Assembly: GCA_965602785.1 (NCBI GenBank)
Contig: CBFDAH010000090.1
Coordinates: forward strand, 1-11,609
Direction: 5' to 3'
Source of the DNA: JBGSLA01 sp965602785
Lineage (GTDB): Bacteria > Desulfobacterota > Desulfobaccia > Desulfobaccales > 0-14-0-80-60-11
DNA length: 11,609 bases
Shown in pieces: positions 6,866-11,609 of the stretch (within the stretch, counting starts at the first letter, position 1; the number at the start of each line of letters is the position of its first letter). The position numbers and the translations under genes were made by a program. Under the pieces are notes generated by a model. It worked only from the letters and a program-made list of their open reading frames with translations. It made no database searches and was not told where the DNA came from.

Positions 6866-6880
6866 TCCCAAAGCTTGGGA
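6866..6880. repeat. 6-bp inverted repeat upstream of the DUF1254 promoter
   Basis: TCCCAA (6866-6871) and TTGGGA (6875-6880) are perfectly complementary across the 3-base loop AGC. It lies about nine bases upstream of the -35 box of the DUF1254 promoter, on the 3' side of the second UspA transcript. It could be an upstream operator or a weak transcript-end hairpin; no T tract follows. Confidence 0.25.
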
Positions 6881-7008
6881 GTGATGGGACATCAGCCGCA
6901 AGCATGCTTGAGGTTATCACCTCCATCCACTCCCCCATCGAGGGGGCGGGCTTGAGGCTCTCATGATGAGATGGAGTTTTATAAAGGTTGCTCCCCTGCG
7001 CTCTCCGG

Positions 7009-7848
7009 TCAATCCCGGCGTTTCACCACCAGGACCGGACAGGGGGCATGGCCGATAACCCGCTCGGTGACGCTTCCCATGAGAAGGCGCCTGATCCCGG
7101 TGCGGCCGTGGCTCCCCAGGATAAGGAGGTCGGCGCCATGGGTCAGGGCCGCCCGGACAATGGCGTCGTCTGGGGCGCCCAGGAACGGCAGAGCCGTCAG
7201 GGGGATGCTCTGTCGCTGTGCCTCGAGGCTCATTTTTGTCAGGATCTCCTCCACCTCGGCTATCTCCCGCTTCTTCCAAGCCACGCTGACTGCCAGGAGC
7301 TCGCTGGCCCAGTCCCTGGCCAAGTCCAGAGACTCCCGCCAGGCTGCTTGACTGGAGGGCGAGCCGTCGCTGGCCGCCAGTAGGCGGCGAAAGGTGAGGG
7401 GGGCGTCCCGGGGGACCACCAGGACATTCACGGGACTCAGGCCGATGACCCGGGCGGTGGCGCTCCCCAAGAGGAGACGGCTAACGCCGGTCCCGCCACG
7501 TCGCCCCATGACGATGAGGTCAGGGCGGCGCTTCTCAGCCTCCTCCAGGATGACGCGATAGGCCGCTTCCCCCCGGCGCACCAGGGCCTCCGCCTCCAGC
7601 TCTGAGGCTGTTGCCTGGGCTAAGAGGGGCTTCAGGCCCTCCCAGGCTTCCCGTTCCCATTCCTGGATATAGTCGATGGCCTGGCTGGCGAAGCCCGGGT
7701 TGAATTCCAGCACCTGAAGGAGGCGGATCCGGGAGGACCAGCGCCGGGCCAGGGTGAAAGCGGCCTGGACCGCAGCCTCTGAAGCCCCGGAGCCATCGGT
7801 GCAAACCAGGATGGTCCTGGTGGATGTGGTGGATTTAAAGGGTGCGAT
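7009..7848 (-). CDS. Tandem-domain universal stress protein (UspA family), no canonical start codon
   Basis: This is a second tandem UspA protein, 279 residues when read from ATC 7846-7848. Both ATP-binding patterns are present: GRRGGTGVSRLLLGS (115-129) and GSHGRTGIRRLLMGS (245-259), and the two domains open with TILVCTDGS (12-20) and RLLAASDGS (155-163). The first in-frame conventional start is a GTG at 7711-7713, which would remove the whole first strand and nucleotide-binding aspartate region and is therefore unlikely. The reading frame is open upstream to a TAA at 8005-8007 without any ATG, GTG or TTG. The ATC codon aligns exactly with the start Met of the paralogue at 4209-5084 (12 residues before I/VLxCTD in both), and AGGGGAG lies at 7858-7864, nine bases upstream. 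It may use a rare ATC start, or carry a start-codon mutation or sequencing error. Confidence 0.85.
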   Translation of the reverse strand: MAPFKSTTSTRTILVCTDGSGASEAAVQAAFTLARRWSSRIRLLQVLEFNPGFASQAIDYIQEWEREAWEGLKPLLAQATASELEAEALVRRGEAAYRVILEEAEKRRPDLIVMGRRGGTGVSRLLLGSATARVIGLSPVNVLVVPRDAPLTFRRLLAASDGSPSSQAAWRESLDLARDWASELLAVSVAWKKREIAEVEEILTKMSLEAQRQSIPLTALPFLGAPDDAIVRAALTHGADLLILGSHGRTGIRRLLMGSVTERVIGHAPCPVLVVKRRD

Positions 7849-8238
7849 GTTCTCTATCTCCCCTAGAAGAAGATGTAGCGGGGCGCTAATTTCCTGCTCG
7901 TGAGCCTCCCCATCCTGGCTCGGGCAGTCGGAGGGGAAGACCCCCCGGCTAGGGCAACTCCTCAGGTGCAGGTGGAGTGTCTCTCCACCGGCGTTTTTAT
8001 TACTTTAGATTAAAAAAGTTTTACTAAATCCTAAAATATACTAAACACTGGCTTTTTGCCATCCTCCCTCTCCGACGGCCTTCGAAGTATATGAAAAAGT
8101 GTTAAAGTTTTCGGAAAAGATTTCGAATATTGTGTCAAATGTTGTTCACTTTTTTTAAAAACGGTTTTATGAATAGTTGACCATTTTGTACTATGGTGTT
8201 AATTCTGTATAAGGGTTTACCTTAGGGGAATCTCCGCT
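7849..8238. other. Divergent intergenic region, largely AT-rich, between second UspA and porin genes
   Basis: The 390 bases contain no convincing gene. The part next to the UspA gene (7849-7985) is GC-rich and coding-like only because that reading frame stays open. From about 7990 to 8220 the sequence is strongly AT-rich, as expected for promoters in both directions. It holds CTAAA or TTTAG motifs at 8004-8008, 8024-8028, 8031-8035 and 8041-8045, and two 11-base odd palindromes, TTTTCGGAAAA (8108-8118) and AAAACGGTTTT (8158-8168), whose centres are 50 bases apart. No known operator is recognised. Confidence 0.5.
8186..8213 (+). promoter_or_regulatory. Possible promoter of the FadL-family porin
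   Basis: TATAAG (8208-8213) is a five-of-six match to the -10 box, with a weak TTGTAC (8186-8191) 16 bases upstream. A better -35 (TTGACC, 8177-8182) has no good -10 at 17 bases. Transcription would start near 8220, about 20 bases before the ATG. Confidence 0.35.
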
Positions 8239-9597
8239 ATGGTCGAAAAAGTGATTATTTTGCCATCAGTTAAGCCATCGACCCCGAAAACGGCCCGAGG
8301 AAGACAGCAGAACCGGTGGAGGTATGTGTCTGGCCTCATCGCCGCCCTCGTTTGCGCCCTAGTCTGGGGTCTACCTGCCAGTTCCCAGGGAGCCGGCTTC
8401 GCCCTGGTCCAGCAGGGCGCCGCGGCTATGGCCCAGGGGAACGCCTTCGTGGCCGAAGCCGACGACCCGTCGGCCATCTTCTATAACCCCGCCGGCCTTA
8501 TTCAATTGAAACGGCCAGAAATCTATTGGGGGAAATTCTTCCAATATCCCGATCGGGAATACCATGCTCCGGGAGGCACCGTTTCCGAAACACAACCCCG
8601 CTTCTATTGGTCTTCGTCTCTTTTCATGACCTACCCGGTTAATGACCGTGTGGCCCTGGGCGTGGGGGTTTTTGCACCCTTCGGTCTGGGCTCGGTTTGG
8701 CCGGCAAGTTGGGAGGGGCGTTATATCACCACCTTTTCCAGGCTGAAGACCTACAATGTCAACCCGGTAATTTCGCTGAAGCTTTCAGACAAACTGTCCA
8801 TAGGCGGGGGCGTTAACATCCTCTGGTCCGAGGTGCGAATCAAGCGCCGAGTGCCCGTGGTCATCCCCCCGGGGGTAGTCCTGCCGGACGGTGAGGCCGC
8901 TCTGGAAGGCCATGGCACCGGCTTCGGCGCCAACTTGGGAATTCTATATGAACCCATTGAGGGAATAAAACTTGGGGCTTCCTACCGCAGCCAGGTCTAC
9001 GTAAGGCATACGGGTAACCTGAAGACGTCTTTGCCCATCCGGATTCCCGGCCTGAGGTACTCGATTGACGGCTCGGCTAAGCTGATCTTCCCTCCCTCGG
9101 TCAACTTCGGCATCTCTATCAGTCGTTTACCGCGCTTTACCTTCAACCTGGATGCCACCTGGACGGGCTGGTCCACCTATGACGAGCTGAAGATTAATCT
9201 CAGCCAACCTCTCTTGGTGAATAAACAGCTCGTCAGTTCTCTGGTGACTGAGAAAAACTGGCGGGACGCCTGGGCCATACGCTTCGGGATGAACTTCCAG
9301 GTGAAGGACCATACGAAACTCAGGGTGGGCTACACTTACGACATGACTCCGGTGCCGGACTCCACCTTTGAACCCCAGGTACCGGACGCCAATCGGCACA
9401 TCTTCGCGGTGGGAAGTGAACTCAAGATCTGGAGACTGACCCTGGGAATCGCCTACAACTATATCCTGTTTGAACCCCGCACCAAAAACAATCTGATCGC
9501 CACCAACGGTGTGCCCTTACCCGTCGCCTTTCAGGCAAATGGCAAGTACCGGAGCGACAACCACTCTTTGGGTCTCAGCACGTCATTTCGCTTTTAA
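8239..9597 (+). CDS. FadL/OMPP1/TodX-family outer-membrane channel
   Basis: The 452-residue protein is a predicted outer-membrane beta-barrel for hydrophobic compounds such as long-chain fatty acids or hydrocarbons. A long basic n-region (to Arg28) precedes a hydrophobic segment YVSGLIAALVCALVWG (29-44) and a likely signal-peptidase site near ASS-QG (47-51). The mature start has the FadL hatch-like sequence GFALVQQGAAAMAQGNA (53-69), then DDPSAIFYNPAGL (75-87) with the family NPA motif. GVGVFAPFGLGS followed by EGRY is also typical, and the rest shows alternating strands with aromatic girdles and a C-terminal Phe (SFRF) as required for barrel assembly. Length matches FadL (about 420-450 aa). 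ATG 8239 has GGGGA nine bases upstream. The gene stands alone, divergent from the second UspA gene and convergent with the enolase-superfamily gene. The substrate is not determinable. Confidence 0.9.
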   Translation: MVEKVIILPSVKPSTPKTARGRQQNRWRYVSGLIAALVCALVWGLPASSQGAGFALVQQGAAAMAQGNAFVAEADDPSAIFYNPAGLIQLKRPEIYWGKFFQYPDREYHAPGGTVSETQPRFYWSSSLFMTYPVNDRVALGVGVFAPFGLGSVWPASWEGRYITTFSRLKTYNVNPVISLKLSDKLSIGGGVNILWSEVRIKRRVPVVIPPGVVLPDGEAALEGHGTGFGANLGILYEPIEGIKLGASYRSQVYVRHTGNLKTSLPIRIPGLRYSIDGSAKLIFPPSVNFGISISRLPRFTFNLDATWTGWSTYDELKINLSQPLLVNKQLVSSLVTEKNWRDAWAIRFGMNFQVKDHTKLRVGYTYDMTPVPDSTFEPQVPDANRHIFAVGSELKIWRLTLGIAYNYILFEPRTKNNLIATNGVPLPVAFQANGKYRSDNHSLGLSTSFRF

Positions 9598-9697
9598 CAA
9601 GAGGATGGCGGAGGAGAACCTGATGGGGCTGGCGGTAAGGGGAGAAAAAGAACGAGGACTGCTGCTGGTTGGCTGAGTGGCCCGCAAACGCCCCGGC

Positions 9698-10828
9698 TTA
9701 TGGCAGTGTTACCCGGGAAACCGCCAACTCATCCAGCGCTTCATCCAGGACCTTGATTCCCAGACCGGGGCCATGAAAGGGCAGCCCCACCCCGCCCTGG
9801 CCGAAAACCACGGACTCTTGCACGGGATCGCGGCTCAACAGATAGGGGGCGAAGGAGCCCTCCAGGTAAGCCAGGGTGTCCTGGGTAAAGGCGAAGTGGC
9901 GGCCGGCGGCGGCCAGCATGCTGGTCTCCCCCACGTGGCACCCGAGCTGGCAGCGTATTCCCGCGGCGTCGGCCATCTCCTTCAGGCGGATAGAGTTAGT
10001 CAGCCCGCCACACTTGGACAGGCGGATATTGAACATCTGACAGGCTTCAAGGTCGATGAGTTTTCTGGCGTCTTCCAGGGTGCAGAGGGACTCATCAGCC
10101 ATGATGGGCACATTAACCGACTCCCGCACCTGACGTAAGCCCGCAAAGTCGTCCTTGGCCACCGGTTGTTCCACGGCGCTGAGGTGGAAAGACTCCATTT
10201 CACGGATGCGGGGGATGGCCTCGGCTACACTCCAGGCCCCATTGGCGTCTACCCTGAGGTCCGCCTCTTCTCCCAGTTCCCGACGGGTCAGGGTTAGGGT
10301 TTCCAGGTCGTTGTCCTCCCCCACCTTGACCTTGACCTGGCGGATGTCCAGCGCCCGCACAAGCTGCAGGAAGTGGGACAGTTGCGGCCCCGCAGAGAGA
10401 GGCAACACGGCACTGTAGGTGATATTTCCTTCCCGCCGGGGGCCGAGCCAATCAGCCACGGACCGGTCCCAGGTGTGGCCGGCGGCGTCCAGGAAGGCCA
10501 TCTCCAGGGCACAGAAGGCCCCGGGAGCGGTGATAGCGGCAAATCTTTTTTGTAGTTCGGCCAGGTTGGGAAGAAGGGTGGCTGGCGAGGCTGCTGGGGC
10601 CCGAAGCAGGGTCGGACCCAATTCGTCGCGCCAAAAAGCCAGGCTTGCGATCAAGGATTCCCCGGTGACGAAGTCCCGCGGCACCCCCTCGCCATAACCA
10701 CAAATACCCTGGTCAGTGGTGAGGCGTACTACCAAATTGTCAGAACTTGCATGGGTGGCCAGTTTGTGTTTAAACGGATACCGAAACTTCAAGTTCAGGT
10801 GCCAGATATCCACTTGTTTGATGATCAT
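9698..10828 (-). CDS. Enolase-superfamily enzyme, muconate-lactonizing (MLE) subgroup, substrate unknown
   Basis: The 376-residue protein has the N-terminal capping domain and the C-terminal barrel of the enolase superfamily, which abstracts a proton alpha to a carboxylate. The MLE-subgroup residues are complete: VKVKVG with Lys166/Lys168, RVDANGAW with metal ligand Asp194, VEQP with Glu220, ADES with Asp245, and LSKCGG with Lys272 as the second acid/base. GCHVGETSMLAAAGRHFA (297-313... region) follows as in related cycloisomerases. The DxD motif that dipeptide epimerases use near the last barrel strand to hold the substrate amino group is not evident; YLEGSFAPYL stands there instead. Candidates include a cycloisomerase, an o-succinylbenzoate-synthase-like enzyme or a racemase of an unusual substrate. 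ATG 10826-10828 has GAGG about six bases upstream; the gene overlaps the end of the preceding acyltransferase by 59 bases, implying co-transcription. Confidence 0.88.
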   Translation of the reverse strand: MIIKQVDIWHLNLKFRYPFKHKLATHASSDNLVVRLTTDQGICGYGEGVPRDFVTGESLIASLAFWRDELGPTLLRAPAASPATLLPNLAELQKRFAAITAPGAFCALEMAFLDAAGHTWDRSVADWLGPRREGNITYSAVLPLSAGPQLSHFLQLVRALDIRQVKVKVGEDNDLETLTLTRRELGEEADLRVDANGAWSVAEAIPRIREMESFHLSAVEQPVAKDDFAGLRQVRESVNVPIMADESLCTLEDARKLIDLEACQMFNIRLSKCGGLTNSIRLKEMADAAGIRCQLGCHVGETSMLAAAGRHFAFTQDTLAYLEGSFAPYLLSRDPVQESVVFGQGGVGLPFHGPGLGIKVLDEALDELAVSRVTLP

Positions 10829-11609
10829 GCAGGGCCTCGGGCTTAAGGTCAAGCATCTGTCCGAACTTCTTCCATTGGTACCAATGGGCCGGGGTGGCCT
10901 GGATGGCGCTTTCCAGCACCCCAAGACATGCCTTTCCCGCTAGTTCAGCGCTGGAGGGGTCGGTGACCACCGGGGTGAAATTCAGAGTGTACCTTTTCCC
11001 CCCCTCTCTTTGCATAAGAGCGGCGGCCACCATGGCGCCGGAGCGCTTCCGCAGGGTTTCCAGGGTGCGGTCCCCTTCCAGGTGACAGTTGAGGAAAGTG
11101 ACCTCATGGCCCTTGGCGGGACGCCATTCGTCAAACTCGTCGCATTCGGTGATGACGATGCGGCCGCTTCTCAGAGCCTTGACGGCCGCCAGGAAAACAC
11201 TGCCTTCGTCCGAATCCACCAACTGGAGCCCCACCGCTTCGGCCCTCTGCTTCAGGGATTCCCTGAGGTCGTTGGTTTGGAAGCGGCAGATCATGGTAAC
11301 CGGATAGCCTCGGACCGCCAGGGCCCCGGGCAAGAATTCCACCGCCCCGTAGTGGCCGGTTACCAGGATCAGTCCCCGGCCTTGGACCAGGCAATCCTGG
11401 AGTTCCGCCTCGCCGTTGAGGTGAATCCGGGTTTTCAGAAATTTTAATAATCTGGGAAAGTTGGAGTAAGCTACGAAGAGTTTTTCGTGATAATGGTCGA
11501 TAATGCCTCGGAAGGTTTTCTTGATGAGAGTTTTGAGGGAGGGCGGGTCCAGGTCACCGCCCAAGACGTGTCTAATGGTGCGCTGAATAAGCTTTTTCTC
11601 TCGCCGTTT
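10770..11609 (-). CDS. LpxL/HtrB-family lysophospholipid-type acyltransferase (N-terminus off window)
   Basis: The frame is open from the right edge to TAA at 10770-10772, giving 279 visible residues; family members are about 290-310 aa, so some 15-30 N-terminal residues including any membrane anchor are missing. The core GRGLILVTGHYGAVEFLPG contains the H-x4-E catalytic motif (His86 and Glu91 of the visible part), followed by TMICR and a later TLETLRKRSGAMVAAALM segment, as in lipid A secondary acyltransferases that use acyl-ACP at the inner membrane. Later residues RYTLNFTPVVTD and the conserved PAHWYQW (family pattern P-x-W-x-W) also fit. A TTG at 11562-11564 is in frame but is not a credible start, since similar sequence continues upstream. 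The 3' end overlaps the enolase-superfamily gene by 59 bases. Lipid A acylation is the default role; an acyltransferase for another lipid or polyene product is possible. Confidence 0.88.
   Translation of the reverse strand, partial: KRREKKLIQRTIRHVLGGDLDPPSLKTLIKKTFRGIIDHYHEKLFVAYSNFPRLLKFLKTRIHLNGEAELQDCLVQGRGLILVTGHYGAVEFLPGALAVRGYPVTMICRFQTNDLRESLKQRAEAVGLQLVDSDEGSVFLAAVKALRSGRIVITECDEFDEWRPAKGHEVTFLNCHLEGDRTLETLRKRSGAMVAAALMQREGGKRYTLNFTPVVTDPSSAELAGKACLGVLESAIQATPAHWYQWKKFGQMLDLKPEALHDHQTSGYLAPELEVSVSV

Noticed and set aside
6932..6946. CCCCC-ATCGA-GGGGG hairpin downstream of the second UspA gene as a terminator
   Set aside because: The stem is only 5 bp and neither strand has a T tract after it.
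6959..6971. TCTCAT-G-ATGAGA palindrome just past the second UspA stop codon
   Set aside because: It is symmetric but lies at a transcript 3' end, away from any recognised promoter, and is short enough to arise by chance.
7009..7713. Shorter UspA start at the GTG 7711-7713
   Set aside because: It would remove the first strand and CTDGS segment, which are present in frame upstream and align residue by residue with the paralogue.
9598..9697. Search for a bidirectional terminator between the convergent porin and enolase-superfamily genes
   Set aside because: No stable hairpin with a T tract was found on either strand in these 100 bases.
9677..10138. 153-codon plus-strand frame opposite the enolase-superfamily gene
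   Set aside because: It mirrors the opposite strand, where all catalytic residues of the MLE subgroup are found.

Overview
The window is about 11.6 kb of GC-rich bacterial chromosome (roughly 60% G+C by eye) with no RNA gene, transposase or CRISPR array that I can see. An LpxL-type acyltransferase and a FadL-type porin point to a Gram-negative organism. A biotin-dependent carboxyltransferase pair typical of propionate/pyruvate metabolism and tandem-domain UspA proteins suggest an anaerobe of the Desulfobacterota type. That assignment is inference from gene content, not a database match.

Region 1 (1-3640). A minus-strand operon reads 12S-like acyl-CoA carboxyltransferase (1802-3355), a 67-residue small protein (1499-1702) and a 5S/PycB-like carboxyltransferase (1-1429, running off the left edge). 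Together these are two catalytic halves and a small partner of a methylmalonyl-CoA:pyruvate transcarboxylase or a related decarboxylase. The biotin carrier is not in the window. A good sigma70-type promoter with a perfect inverted repeat over its -10 box lies about 130 bases upstream.

Region 2 (3641-4208). Divergent from the operon is a 4-hydroxybenzoyl-CoA-thioesterase-like hotdog protein. Its stop codon forms the loop of a perfect 8-bp terminator-like hairpin.

Region 3 (4209-7848). Two tandem-domain universal stress proteins, both minus strand, flank an exported DUF1254/DUF1214 protein of clearly lower GC. The second UspA has no ATG, GTG or TTG where its N-terminus must begin; an ATC codon sits exactly where its paralogue has its start Met.

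Region 4 (7849-9597). A 390-base, mostly AT-rich intergenic region with several short symmetric motifs precedes a plus-strand FadL/OMPP1-family outer-membrane channel.

Region 5 (9598-11609). Converging on the porin is a minus-strand pair: an LpxL/HtrB-family acyltransferase (entering from the right edge) overlapping by 59 bases an enolase-superfamily enzyme of the muconate-lactonizing subgroup with all catalytic residues present but unassigned substrate.

I see no clear case for a wholly new multigene system. The most unusual points are the start-less UspA, the low-GC gene wedged between the two UspA genes, the stop-codon-in-loop hairpin and the overlapping acyltransferase/enolase pair.
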